61,197 nucleotides of DNA from an uncultured Flavobacteriaceae bacterium (lineage in GTDB: Bacteria > Bacteroidota > Bacteroidia > Flavobacteriales > Flavobacteriaceae), in contig CASIAE010000011.1 in NCBI GenBank assembly GCA_949372605.1, positions 1 through 61,197 on the forward strand, in the 5' to 3' direction. Both the position numbers and the translations under genes were made by a program. Shown here in pieces: positions 18,069-28,022 of this stretch. Position 1 is the stretch's first letter. Every line of letters starts with the position of its first letter. The notes under the pieces are model-generated. The model made no database searches. It was not told where the DNA came from and was given only the letters and a program-made list of their open reading frames with translations.

Positions 18069-19418
18069 ATGAAAATAATCATCGCAGGAGCCGGAGAAGT
18101 AGGATTTCATTTGGCAAAACTACTTTCCTTTGAATCTCAGGACATTACCTTGATCGACACCGATCGCGAAAGACTAAACTATGCCGAAGGGCACTTGGAC
18201 ATAAAAACTATTAGGGGGAATGCAAGTTCTTTGTCACTAATAAGGGAGTCCAATGTAGGTCAATCCGACCTCTTTATTGCTGTAACCGCTCACGAATCAA
18301 TCAACCTGATGGTTTGCGCAATGGCAAAACAGTTAGGATGCAAGCGTACTATTGCAAGAATATCAAGTATTGAATTTATAAATTCTGCTGAGGATATAAG
18401 TTTTAAGGAAATTGGAGTAGATGAATTAATTTCTCCCGAAGAACTCGCAGCCGTCGAAATCCAACAGCTTTTGGATCAATCTGCTTTCAGTAACAGTTAC
18501 GAATTTGATAAGGGAGCGCTCACAATGATAGGAACAAAACTCGGTGACGAGGTTCCCTTTGTTGGAAAGTCAGTCAAAGAGGCGGCTTCAATATTTCCAA
18601 ACGTTCACTTTATGCCCATTGCGATTCAGCGAAAGGGTACCCAACACACCATGATTCCTAGAGGAGATAATGTTTTTGAAGCAGGGGATACGGTTTTCTT
18701 TATTACTTTGAAAGCTGGAGTAGATGAAATTCAAAAACTATCGGGAAAAAGTAATGAACCGATTAAAAACATAATGATTTTAGGAGGTAGTAAAATCGGA
18801 ATCAATACGGCGCGCGATCTTTGTGAAAAAAAGTTCAACGTAATATTACTCGAACAGAACAAAACAAAAGCACTCAAGATTTCAGAAATTCTTCCTGACA
18901 TCATGGTAATTCATGGTGACGGAAGAAGCTCTGAACTTCTTGAAGAGGAAGCTATAGAGTCAATGGATGCTTTTATTTCAGTTACTGAAAATTCAGAAAC
19001 GAATATAATGTCATGTTTAATGGCAAGTTCCAAAGGAGTTAAAAAGACAATTGCATTAGTTGAAAATATAGATTATTTTCATTTATCACATGCCATAGGA
19101 ATAGATACACTAATTAATAAAAAACTTCTAACGGCAAACACAATTTTCCGTTATATAAGAAGGGGAGATGTGGTAGATATGACCACCCTCAATAACTTTA
19201 ATGCGGAAATTTTAGAATTTATCGTTAAACCAACTTCTAAAGTAGCCAACTACAGAATTAAAGATCTTGATTTTCCAAGAACAGCAACAATAGGAGGTGT
19301 TATTAAGGAAGGGGAGGGTGTCATTGCCCTCGGAGATTATCAGATTAAAGCAGGTGATCGTGTTGTTGTTTGCTGTTTGCCACGAGCAATAAAGCGAATT
19401 GAAAGCTTGTTTTTATAA
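18069..19418 (+). CDS. trkA: Trk potassium uptake regulatory protein TrkA
   Basis: The 449-residue cytosolic protein binds NAD(H) or nucleotides and gates the TrkH channel. It is a tandem of two RCK units. The first Rossmann fold opens with MKIIIAGAGEVGFHLAKLL, and TrkA_C lies at about residues 150-220. The second Rossmann fold opens with IKNIMILGGSKIGINTARDL, and a second TrkA_C ends the protein. trkH follows 7 bp downstream, so both subunits are made together. The gene is divergent from ubiE across about 100 bp. Confidence 0.95.
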   Translation: MKIIIAGAGEVGFHLAKLLSFESQDITLIDTDRERLNYAEGHLDIKTIRGNASSLSLIRESNVGQSDLFIAVTAHESINLMVCAMAKQLGCKRTIARISSIEFINSAEDISFKEIGVDELISPEELAAVEIQQLLDQSAFSNSYEFDKGALTMIGTKLGDEVPFVGKSVKEAASIFPNVHFMPIAIQRKGTQHTMIPRGDNVFEAGDTVFFITLKAGVDEIQKLSGKSNEPIKNIMILGGSKIGINTARDLCEKKFNVILLEQNKTKALKISEILPDIMVIHGDGRSSELLEEEAIESMDAFISVTENSETNIMSCLMASSKGVKKTIALVENIDYFHLSHAIGIDTLINKKLLTANTIFRYIRRGDVVDMTTLNNFNAEILEFIVKPTSKVANYRIKDLDFPRTATIGGVIKEGEGVIALGDYQIKAGDRVVVCCLPRAIKRIESLFL

Positions 19419-19425
19419 ACAGAAA

Positions 19426-20922
19426 ATGTCCAAATTAAATTATAAAATAATCATTCATATTATAGGGGTTTTATTACTCTTTAATGGAGGATTAATGCTT
19501 TTGGCATCCTTGGTGAGTTTTTTAATGAAAGATGGAGTGGCTTTCGAGATCTCACTTTCTTCTTTTCTGGTAATGATTTTAGGAGGTGGAATGATATTGG
19601 TTTCACGACATCATAAGAAACACATTCAAAAGCGAGAAGGGTATCTCATTGTAACCTTAGGGTGGATTTTAGTTAGTTTTACTGGAATGTTACCTTTTCT
19701 ACTTACCGGATCTATTCCTTCGTTAACAGATGCTTTTTTTGAATCCGTATCAGGATATACTGCGACAGGTTCTTCGATTCTTACAGATATTGAATCTTTA
19801 CCATATGGAATTCTTTTTTGGAGAAGTATGACTCATTGGATTGGGGGTATGGGGATTATCGTTTTAGCTATAGCAGTACTTCCCTTGTTAGGAATTGGAG
19901 GTATGCAATTATTTTCTGCTGAAGTTTCTGGTCCAAATGGAGATAAAATACATCCTAGAATTGCAGAAACTGCTAAAAGGCTCTGGCTTATTTATGTTTT
20001 ATATACGATTGCAGAGACATTTTTTTTATACTTAGCGGGAATGTCTCTTTTTGATTCTCTTAATCATTCGATGAGTACAATGGCATCTGGAGGGTTTTCT
20101 ACAAAAAACGACAGTCTTGCTCATTGGAATCATTTGCCATTGATTCAATACATCGTTATCATTTTCATGTTTTTGGCTGGAACAAATTTCATTCTGAGCT
20201 ATTTTGTTTTTAAGGGAAACTTAAAACGATTATTTAAAGATGAGGAATTCATTCTTTATTTAAAATTAATTTTAATATTGACTGTAATTGTTTTTTTAAC
20301 AATAATTACTGGAGTTGATTTTAAAAATAATTCTTTTGATCATCCTCAGGTTTGGGGCAAAATGGAAAGTTCTGTTAGACATGCTGCATTTCAAGTAATT
20401 GCAATTATTACTACTACTGGATTTGTCACTTCTGACTTCACTGTTTGGTCCCCTTTTCTTAAAGTTCTTTTTTTCGGATTAATGTTTATAGGTGGTTCTG
20501 CAGGAAGTACTTCTGGGGGTATAAAAATTGTAAGACATTTATTAATGATTAAAAGTGGTCTTTTGGAATTTAAAAAGGCACTTCATCCTAATGCAATTAT
20601 TCAAACTCGTTATATAGGGAAAGTTGTTAATCAAGAAATTATCGGAAATATCTTAGGTTTTTTTATAATATATATGCTATTATTTATAATTGGATGCTTA
20701 GTTTTTGGGTTTTTGGGATTAGACTTTGAATCGGCAATTGGAGTAGCAGCGTCTTCTCTTGGTAATGTTGGTCCTGCTTTGGGAGATTTTGGTCCTTCAA
20801 GTAATTTTAGTGAATTACCAATTTTTGGAAAACTTTGGTCCTCATTTTTGATGCTACTCGGCCGTTTAGAGCTATTTACGGTGCTGATTTTGTTAACACC
20901 ATTCTTTTGGAGAAAAAACTAA
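19426..20922 (+). CDS. trkH: Trk potassium uptake membrane subunit TrkH
   Basis: This inner-membrane ion channel subunit imports K+. I place the start at ATG 19426 (MSKLNYKII), 7 bp after the trkA stop; an upstream in-frame start at 19399 would overlap trkA. The protein has about 498 residues with many hydrophobic helices. Filter-type motifs include SGYTATGSSIL, HWIGGMGIIVLAIA, MASGGFSTKN, TTTGFVTSDF and GGSAGSTSGGIK. It ends 4 bp inside the opposite-strand rarA 3' end. Confidence 0.95.
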   Translation: MSKLNYKIIIHIIGVLLLFNGGLMLLASLVSFLMKDGVAFEISLSSFLVMILGGGMILVSRHHKKHIQKREGYLIVTLGWILVSFTGMLPFLLTGSIPSLTDAFFESVSGYTATGSSILTDIESLPYGILFWRSMTHWIGGMGIIVLAIAVLPLLGIGGMQLFSAEVSGPNGDKIHPRIAETAKRLWLIYVLYTIAETFFLYLAGMSLFDSLNHSMSTMASGGFSTKNDSLAHWNHLPLIQYIVIIFMFLAGTNFILSYFVFKGNLKRLFKDEEFILYLKLILILTVIVFLTIITGVDFKNNSFDHPQVWGKMESSVRHAAFQVIAIITTTGFVTSDFTVWSPFLKVLFFGLMFIGGSAGSTSGGIKIVRHLLMIKSGLLEFKKALHPNAIIQTRYIGKVVNQEIIGNILGFFIIYMLLFIIGCLVFGFLGLDFESAIGVAASSLGNVGPALGDFGPSSNFSELPIFGKLWSSFLMLLGRLELFTVLILLTPFFWRKN

Positions 20923-22193
20923 TAGTTGTATTTCCCTACCCATCTGGTTTTTAGAAACTTTCTCAACTGACTTTCTTTAGTATTTTCACCTGGCTCATAA
21001 AACTGTTGGCCTTCAACTTCCTTAGGTAAAAAATCCATTTTGGCAAAACTATTTAAATTATCATGGGCATATTGGTATTCTTTTCCATGCCCTAGTTCCT
21101 TCATCAATTTTGTAGGAGCATGTCGAAGCGCTAATGGAACGGGGAGGTCGCCCGTTTCTTCAACTTTCTGTTGGGCCTCATTAATCGCAATATAAGCAGA
21201 ATTACTTTTTTCAGAACAGGCCAAATAGATGGCGCATTGACTTAGTGGAATCCTCGCTTCTGGAAACCCAAGTACATTGACTGCTTGAAAAGTGTTGTTG
21301 GCCAGCACTAAGGCAGTGGGATTTGCATTGCCAATATCTTCAGAAGCGAGAATTAACATTCTTCGTGCTATGAACTTAATTTCTTCCCCTCCCGCAATCA
21401 TTCTTGCCAGCCAATAGACAGCTCCGTTCGGATCACTCCCTCGAATAGACTTTATAAATGCAGAAATGATATCGTAATGTAGATCACCATTTTTATCAAA
21501 CATTGCCATGTTCGTTTGCACTTTTTCGAGTAAAATATTATTATCTATTTTTATTGGCTCCGGGGTACTGTTTACGATCAGTTCTAGGGCCGAAAGCAGC
21601 TTTCTTGCATCACCACCAGAGATTTTTATTAAAGCCTCATCTTCCAAGATCTCAATTTTCTTTTGAGACAATAAAATATCTTTTTTTAATGCTTTTCCAA
21701 TGATTGATTGAAGTTGGATTTTATTTAAAGAGTTTAGGGTGTAAACTTGGCATCTTGACAACAAAGCATTAATTACTTCAAAGCTTGGATTTTCTGTTGT
21801 TGCTCCAATGAGTGTGACACTTCCTTTTTCAACTGCTCCCAAAAGAGAATCTTGTTGAGATTTACTGAACCGATGTATTTCATCAATAAACAATAATGGA
21901 TTTTTATTGGTAAAAAGCCCCCCACCATGTTCTGCTTTTTGAAGGATTTCACGAATTTCTTTAACACCAGAGTTAATGGCTGATAATTGGTAGAAGGGTC
22001 TTTCCTTTTGCGTGGCGAGTAATCTTGCTAAAGTAGTTTTTCCAGTTCCTGGAGGTCCCCACAAAATCATTGAAGGTAAATTTCCACTTTTAAGAATTGT
22101 GGTCAAAGCCCCTGATGGCCCAACTAAATGCTCTTGCCCGATATATTCATCGAGACTTTTTGGACGCATTCTTTCGGCAAGGGGAGTGTTCAT
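20919..22193 (-). CDS. rarA: replication-associated recombination protein RarA (MgsA)
   Basis: The 424-residue clamp-loader-like AAA+ ATPase acts at stalled replication forks. It shows RMRPKSLDEYIGQEHLVG at the N-terminus, Walker A MILWGPPGTGKTTLA, Walker B PLLFIDEIHRFSKSQQD and sensor GATTENPSFEVINALLSRC. The C-terminal MgsA part has SIRGSDPNGAVYWLARMIAGGE and ASEDIGNANP. Length and motif order fit RarA. It follows rlmB by 6 bp on the same strand. Confidence 0.96.
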   Translation of the reverse strand: MNTPLAERMRPKSLDEYIGQEHLVGPSGALTTILKSGNLPSMILWGPPGTGKTTLARLLATQKERPFYQLSAINSGVKEIREILQKAEHGGGLFTNKNPLLFIDEIHRFSKSQQDSLLGAVEKGSVTLIGATTENPSFEVINALLSRCQVYTLNSLNKIQLQSIIGKALKKDILLSQKKIEILEDEALIKISGGDARKLLSALELIVNSTPEPIKIDNNILLEKVQTNMAMFDKNGDLHYDIISAFIKSIRGSDPNGAVYWLARMIAGGEEIKFIARRMLILASEDIGNANPTALVLANNTFQAVNVLGFPEARIPLSQCAIYLACSEKSNSAYIAINEAQQKVEETGDLPVPLALRHAPTKLMKELGHGKEYQYAHDNLNSFAKMDFLPKEVEGQQFYEPGENTKESQLRKFLKTRWVGKYNY

Positions 22194-22199
22194 TGAAAC

Positions 22200-22941
22200 T
22201 TATTTGCTTTTGTGATGTCTTTGTCTTTGAATTTCATAAAGCACAACACCGCAAGCAACACTTACATTCAGAGAACCAATATTTTCATTCATTGGGAGTT
22301 TTACTTTTTCATTTGATAACTTTACTAGACTTGGATGTATGCCTCGCTCTTCGGATCCCATGATCAATGCAACGCTACTTTCAAAATCATTCTCAAATAG
22401 AGTTTGATCTGTTTTTTCAGTTACTGCAACAATTTTTATTTCAGCTGCCTGAAGCATATAAACAGCATCTTTGAGGTGATTTACTTTAACCAAAGGAACT
22501 GAGAATATACCACCTGCCGAAGCTTTTACCGTTTTTGCGTTAATTGGAGCAGAGCCGGTTTGAGGAAGTACAACGCCGTTTACGCCAGTTGCAGAAGCTG
22601 TTCTGAGTATGGCGCCTAGATTACGAGTATCGGTGATGCCGTCTAAGAGTAGATAAGTTGATTTTTGTTCAATATTTTTTTCAATTAGATCTTCCAGAGA
22701 TTGGAATTGAATGGGAGCAATCCGAGCTACAGCGCCTTGGTGGTTTTCATGTGAAAATCGTTCTAGTCTTTCAATTGGGACATAACTATGCGAAATACCA
22801 TTTTCGTGAATTTTCTTTTCAAGACTTTTAAAAAGAGGTCCCTGCTGTCCCTTTAAAAGCCAAATTTTATCAAGAGGTTGCTCTTGAACAATTGCTTCTA
22901 AGATTGCGCGTATTCCATATATTTCTTGAACTTTCTTTCAT
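22200..22941 (-). CDS. rlmB: 23S rRNA 2'-O-methyltransferase RlmB, apparent frameshift at codon 2
   Basis: The frame at 22937-22200 encodes a full TrmH-family protein of 245 residues. It opens EVQEIYGIRAILEAI, then has LLLDGITDTRNLGAILRTASATG, GSEERGIHP and GSLNVSVACGVVLYE. It matches RlmB, which methylates G2251 of 23S rRNA. The only ATG at the right place (22941-22939) reads a different frame that stops after about 24 codons. The coding frame has TGA there and no ATG, GTG or TTG before 22493. Removing one A from the A-rich bases after the ATG (ATGAAAGAAAG) restores an M-K-K-V-Q-E-I start. This is a sequencing error, a real recent mutation or an unusual start; I cannot say which. Confidence 0.85.
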
Positions 22942-23012
22942 AGTGCGCAATTTAGAAATAACCGATTATATAATTACACTTATTCTGGTTTTTCTAATTC
23001 ATGATAAATAAG

Positions 23013-23035
23013 AAATCCGTCTTGAGGATGGTTTT
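23013..23035. terminator. weak hairpin after the first SusD gene
   Basis: CCGTC and GATGG pair with one G-T wobble around a 5-base loop, extended by A/T pairs. It lies 21 bp past the minus-strand SusD stop; T-rich sequence follows on both strands. It is a modest terminator candidate. Confidence 0.4.
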
Positions 23036-23055
23036 TTTTAAACATGTCTATAAAA

Positions 23056-24480
23056 CTAACGATCAGTATTCACAGAAGCATCAATATTATCATTTGCGTC
23101 AATTTCTGATTGCGGAATTTTTAAAAAGAATTTCTTGTCATCTGGTAATAAATTCCCTTGGGCTTTAATTCTATGATTTCCGGTCCTTGTTATGCCTTTT
23201 CTCAATCTTTTTGCATCGAACCATTCCACACCAATTTCACCATAAAGCTCTTTTCTTCTTTCTACTAAGATCTCATCAATTAATTCCGTTCCACTATTGG
23301 CAGATTCGACAGCATTGGGGTCACGATTTTTCTGGAGTGTAAACAACAGTTTTGATGCCTCGGTATAGTTTTCTTGCCGAGCTTTTGCCTCAGCTTCAAT
23401 TAATAGCATTTCAGGAGACCTCATTAGTGGTATGTCTGGATCGAAAGTGAGTTTAAATTTACTAGATGTCCTTGCTTTGTATGAGCCACTATTGTCTCCC
23501 AACCCGAACAAATCGAAAAAGGTATTTCTCACATCGGTTTGCGTAAAAATATTTACAAAATCTTCATTCCAAAAAGCCTCTCCATACCCAATTTTATTTG
23601 AGTTGTCTGTAAATGAGTGAGGTGCTGTATTGATTGAAATTGTTTGATCAAACGATTGAGGAATTCCCCAAATCCACTCTTCATCGTCAATACTTATAAA
23701 CCCATTACTATAATCGGAGGCGTTTAAAGAATAACCAATTCTAGCATTATTAGCAGCCGTTTCCGCCTCGCTCCAATTGCCCATAACCTGATTTACTCTT
23801 GCTAGAATTCCATAAGTGACATTTTTATTAACATATGATTTGTCTAATCTTGATTTAGCTCCTTTTTCAACTGCATCATTTAAATCAGACAAAATTAAAG
23901 TATACATTTCTGTTAGTGTTGACATCGCCTTGCCTTCCATTGCTGGTGAAGTATAGATTGGAGGAGCTGGAAGCAAAGCATCGTAACTGTAAGTGTGCTG
24001 AAACTCCATGGCGAGTTGAAAGTAATAAAAAGCTCTTAAGGTGAGTGCTTGAGATAAGCCCTCGTTCTTATCTGTTTTAGAAAGATTGTCACTATTATTG
24101 ATTCCTTTGATTAAAATATTTAATTCATTAATCAGAGTATATGGAAATGCCCAATTAAAAACAGTTCTTTTATCCGTAGGATCTCGATTGTCATTATTGT
24201 AATCAAAACCATACCATTGTACTCCAAGTACAAGATCATTCCCTTTAACTGTTCTTGCGAAATAAAGAGAAGGCAATCCACCAGTGTCTAGTCTGTCAAG
24301 ATTTAGTTCCAGGCGAGAGGCTCTTAAAATCCCTGAGATGAATGCATTTACTCCGTCTTTTGATGTAAACACAACTGATGAGCTAACTGCAGAAGTTGGC
24401 TTCGGTTCGTTCAGATAGTCTTTTTCACAACTAATAATTAATGTTGAAAAAAGCGCGATTGAAATAAGTATTTTTTTCAT
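23056..24480 (-). CDS. SusD/RagB-family glycan-binding lipoprotein (pair 1)
   Basis: The 474-residue protein has a lipoprotein signal with lipobox IISC (Cys 18) followed by acidic residues. This is the usual surface-exposure pattern of SusD proteins. The alpha-helical SusD fold is suggested by ALTLRAFYYFQLAMEFQ near residue 145 and PLMRSPEMLLIEAEAKARQ near 355. Near the end comes VERRKELYGEIGVEWFDAKRLRKG, which is diagnostic of the C-terminal RagB/SusD part. It binds a nutrient at the cell surface and hands it to the partner SusC, encoded 12 bp upstream. Because that SusC is frameshifted, the pair may be non-functional. Confidence 0.93.
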   Translation of the reverse strand: MKKILISIALFSTLIISCEKDYLNEPKPTSAVSSSVVFTSKDGVNAFISGILRASRLELNLDRLDTGGLPSLYFARTVKGNDLVLGVQWYGFDYNNDNRDPTDKRTVFNWAFPYTLINELNILIKGINNSDNLSKTDKNEGLSQALTLRAFYYFQLAMEFQHTYSYDALLPAPPIYTSPAMEGKAMSTLTEMYTLILSDLNDAVEKGAKSRLDKSYVNKNVTYGILARVNQVMGNWSEAETAANNARIGYSLNASDYSNGFISIDDEEWIWGIPQSFDQTISINTAPHSFTDNSNKIGYGEAFWNEDFVNIFTQTDVRNTFFDLFGLGDNSGSYKARTSSKFKLTFDPDIPLMRSPEMLLIEAEAKARQENYTEASKLLFTLQKNRDPNAVESANSGTELIDEILVERRKELYGEIGVEWFDAKRLRKGITRTGNHRIKAQGNLLPDDKKFFLKIPQSEIDANDNIDASVNTDR

Positions 24481-24492
24481 TTTATATTTCTT

Positions 24493-27400
24493 TTAAAACT
24501 GGACATTTACTCCCAACGAAATTGTTTTCAACTGATAAGATCTATTGTTTGTCGCTCCTGATAAATTTTGTTCAGGGTCAATTCCTTTGTGTGTTTGGTA
24601 AGTAAAAATATTATCACCTTGTAAGTATAATCTAAATCGGCTTAAATTTAATCTTTGTACAAAAATTTTCTTAAATGAGTATCCAATACTAATTGCTTTT
24701 AGGCGTATGTAATCATTCTTGAATAAAAAACGAGAGGAGGTTGCACCAAAATAATTTTGTGAATTTAGCAATAGCGGAACTTTAGTAATATCTCCAGGTT
24801 TTCTCCACCGTTCGGCGATGTCGGCATGGCGCTGTCCGGCTATATCAGTAGTATTCATCAGGCGCTCATATGAATAGTCATAAACGTAAGATCCATAACT
24901 GAAATTAAACAAAGCATTAAAGTCAAAATCCTTATAAGTAACACTTGTATTAAATCCACCTATAATGTCTGGCAAGGAAGAGGCTCCAACATAATAACGG
25001 TCTGCGTCGCTGTATACTTTTGTTGTTGTTCTTTCACCTGTTGGATCGCCACTGGCGTCTAAGATGTCTTTGTACCACATCAGGTAGCCGTCGTTGGGAT
25101 CAACTCCAGCAGATTCTCTAACATAAAATTCATAGAGTGATCTTCCTACTTCCCATTTTTTGTTGTCATTGATAAATTCCTTTTGCGATAGTTTGGATAT
25201 TTCATTATTGTCTATCGAAAAGTTTAATCCTAGATTTACAAGTAAAATCCTCTTTATCAATAATTGTTGATCTTAGTGAAAACTCAACACCATAATTTTT
25301 TAAAGATCCAACATTTGTTTTTATAAAATCATTTCCAGTAGAAATTGCTAGTGGTCTATCATAAATTAAATCAATAGACTCCTTGTTGTAAATTTCAACA
25401 GAACCGTCGAGCAGTCCATCAAAAATTCTAAATTCAACACCATAATTAAGCATTGCCGTTTTTTCCCAAGTAAGGATGGGATCAACTGGACTTGAAGATA
25501 AAACGCCGGGGTTGTTGCCTTGAGAAAATCCTGTTTCGAAAAGTTGTAGGTAAGGAAAGTATCCGATACCTCTGTTGTTACCAAGTTCTCCATAGGAGGC
25601 TTTTATTTTTAAATAATTTATAAAACCAATATCCTTTATAAAAGATTCTTCGGAAGCGATCCATGATCCTCCTATAGAATAAAAGTTACCCCATCTAGAC
25701 TCTTCAGAAAAGCGCGTGCTTCCATCTCTTCTTGCAGAGGCTTCTAGGTAGTATTTTTTATCGTAGTTATAGCTGAGTCTAGATATTATACTTATCAATC
25801 TTTCTTCTGTATTAGAACCTGAAACAGCTTCTGGATTTGTACTTCCGTTAAGTACATTTACATTGGTCAAAAAGCCTATTCCACTTGCACCTAATTCATC
25901 AATTTGATATTTTAAAGCCTCGAAGATAACATCGGCATTGAGGCTGTTTAAACCAAAATAAGTTTTATAATTTAAGGATTGAGTTAAGTTGAGCGTTGTA
26001 TCAAAATCACGATTTTGAGAAACCCTTCCGTCAACATTTGCTGCAATTCCAAAGTTGTTGTCTGAATAGGAGAACTTATCGTAAGAAGACCGTTCATAAA
26101 AAACGTCTGATCTAAATTTCAAACTTTTCAAGATATTAACATTAAAATAACCATTCATCGTTGTACTGGTCCGATTGGTTATAAATTTATAATTAGTGAT
26201 TGCCCCTAAAGCATTTTCGTTGGCGCCATTGCTTCTGGATCCATTGACGAGCTGAGTTAGATTGTTACCATAGTCAAATATTTTTTCTCCAGCCGAATTT
26301 AGGATGAGTTCTCCAATACCATCTCTTTGGTAAAGCGGATAATAATTGGGTACACTATAGAGCCATTGGATGGCACCTTGAAGACCATCTCCAGATTGAG
26401 AAGGTGCATTTAGTTTCGAGGTAGTATATGAAACGTTTAAACCTGCTTTAATAAAATCATTTACTTCGGTATCGATTTTTAAGCGGGTAGCTATTCTTTC
26501 AAAGAAAGTTGTTTTAACTTGTCCTTCTTCTTTAAGGTAATTAGAGCCAAAATAGAAAGAGGTTTTTTCACCCCCTCCGTTTATGGAAACACCGTGCTCT
26601 TTTCTTGTTACGTTATCTGAAAAAACAGCCTTTTTCCAATCGGTATTCCACATCGGACTGACCATTAACTCACCAGAAGCATTCACAGGTTGCGAAAGAC
26701 CATAAGGATTGTATTTTAATTCAGAAATAAGATTCAGAGAAGCTTTTGATCCCGCTGCGCTTGGAGTTAATCCATTCACATATTGCTCATTATTTCGGTA
26801 GGATTCCCATGCGTATTTAGTAAAGTCGTCAATATTTATAAGATCATGCAAAGCAGAGGCATTGGTCGATACGCCATAGTTAGAGCTTATGGTTAATTGG
26901 GTTTCACTTCTTTTAGTTCCAGACTTAGTGGTAATGATTATAACCCCATTGGCTCCTCTTGATCCATACAATGAAGTGGAAGAAGCATCTTTTAAAACAG
27001 AGATTGATTCAACTTGTTCTTGGGCGATATTATTAAGGTTTCCGTTAAAAGGTGCTCCATCAACTATAACAAGAGGAGAAGAATCTGCGTTAATAGAACC
27101 TATCCCTCTAATTCTTATAATGGGATTGGTTCCAGGAACCCCTCCAGAAGTAATAATATTAACCCCAGGGATACTTCCTTGAAGTGCTTGAGTTATAGTT
27201 GTTGCTTGTTGCGCTTGAATCATAGCATCAGAAATCACTGCGATAGATCCAACAATCGATTCTTTAGATTGTACCCCATAAGCAACTACAACAACCTCAT
27301 CGAGTTCGTTCGAAGGGTTAAGTGTTACATTTATAAGATCGCCATCAATATCTTTTATTATTTGAGAAGAATATCCAACATAACTGTATTCTAAAGAGGC

Positions 27401-27595
27401 TTCTTCTCCAATTTCAATAGCATATTTTCCGTCGAAATCTGAAGAAACACCATTTGTTGTTCCTAGTTCAATAACAGTTGCCCCGGGTAATGGAATTCCA
27501 GTTTCATCAGTGATTACTCCTGTTATTGTTTTCTGAGCCAATAATAACTGCATACTGAGCATTGTCAGTAAAGACAGATTGAATATTGTTTTCAT
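24493..27595 (-). pseudogene. SusC/RagA TonB-dependent transporter split by a frameshift (pair 1)
   Basis: Two overlapping frames, 27595-25205 and about 25260-24493, together make one SusC of about 1,030 residues. The first has a signal peptide ending LLLAQ and a carboxypeptidase-regulatory-like domain (TGVITDETGIPLPGATVIE). The plug domain follows (VVVAYGVQSKESIVGS and GSINADSSPLVIVDGAPFNG) with most of the barrel. It then runs out at DKEDFTCKSRIKLFDRQ. The second frame continues the barrel from VNLGLNFSIDNNE to the normal last strand LGVNVQF. Deleting one A in the AAA around 25221-25225 joins them. Everything else looks intact, so the lesion is recent or a sequencing error. A TAATTTTG box precedes the start. 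Confidence 0.9.
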
Positions 27596-27617
27596 ATTTA
27601 TAGTAATTAATATACTT

Positions 27618-27625
27618 CAAAATTA
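27618..27625 (-). promoter_or_regulatory. -7 promoter box for SusC pair 1
   Basis: On the minus strand TAATTTTG fits TAnnTTTG exactly and ends 22 bases before the SusC ATG. No TTTG lies at the expected -33 distance. Confidence 0.4.
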
Positions 27626-27840
27626 TATAAAAAATAAGGAGTGGGAGTTTTTTGACAACATGTTTTTTTAAAAAGTATAGTATAGATTAACAAGGGGTGC
27701 TTTTAAAACTTACAAATTCTATTATAAACAAACTCACCTGTAACCACATGCTTTAATGGGATTAGCTGGATAGATCCTATCCATATAAACGACTATTTAT
27801 TATTTTTGATTCCAACAATCTATTTTGTTTAAAATTAACT

Positions 27841-27879
27841 AAAAGATAAGCACGCGAATAATATAGATGCTTATCTTTT
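27841..27879. repeat. 12-bp-stem inverted repeat in the 427-bp gap 27596-28022
   Basis: AAAAGATAAGCA (27841-27852) pairs perfectly with TGCTTATCTTTT (27868-27879) around a 15-base loop. It lies between two minus-strand SusCD operons. Its role could be a second terminator of the upstream operon or a small RNA end. The rest of the gap shows no gene. Confidence 0.5.
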
Positions 27880-27970
27880 GACCTACAGGATTATTACTAT
27901 CAAAAAAATAGTAGTTAAAACCCATGCCATTTTATAAAATTAGGACTACTTGAACATTTATTTTTAAATT

Positions 27971-28014
27971 TAGCACAAAAAAAAATCACCGTAAGGTGAT
28001 TTTTTTTTGTGCTA
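27971..28014. terminator. perfect 20-bp-stem terminator of SusCD pair 2
   Basis: Two exact 20-base arms, TAGCACAAAAAAAAATCACC and its complement, flank a GTAA loop. It begins 9 bp past the SusD stop on the minus strand. The T-run on the 3' side makes it a convincing intrinsic terminator that works in either direction. Confidence 0.85.
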
Positions 28015-28022
28015 AAACAATA

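Noticed and set aside
25205-25260. Programmed frameshift in SusC
   Set aside because: There is no slippery heptamer or obvious stimulatory structure at the junction; a mutation or sequence error is simpler.
27014-27394. 126-codon plus-strand ORF opposite SusC pair 1
   Set aside because: It lies antisense to the conserved plug and N-terminal domain of SusC; its composition is that of a shadow frame.
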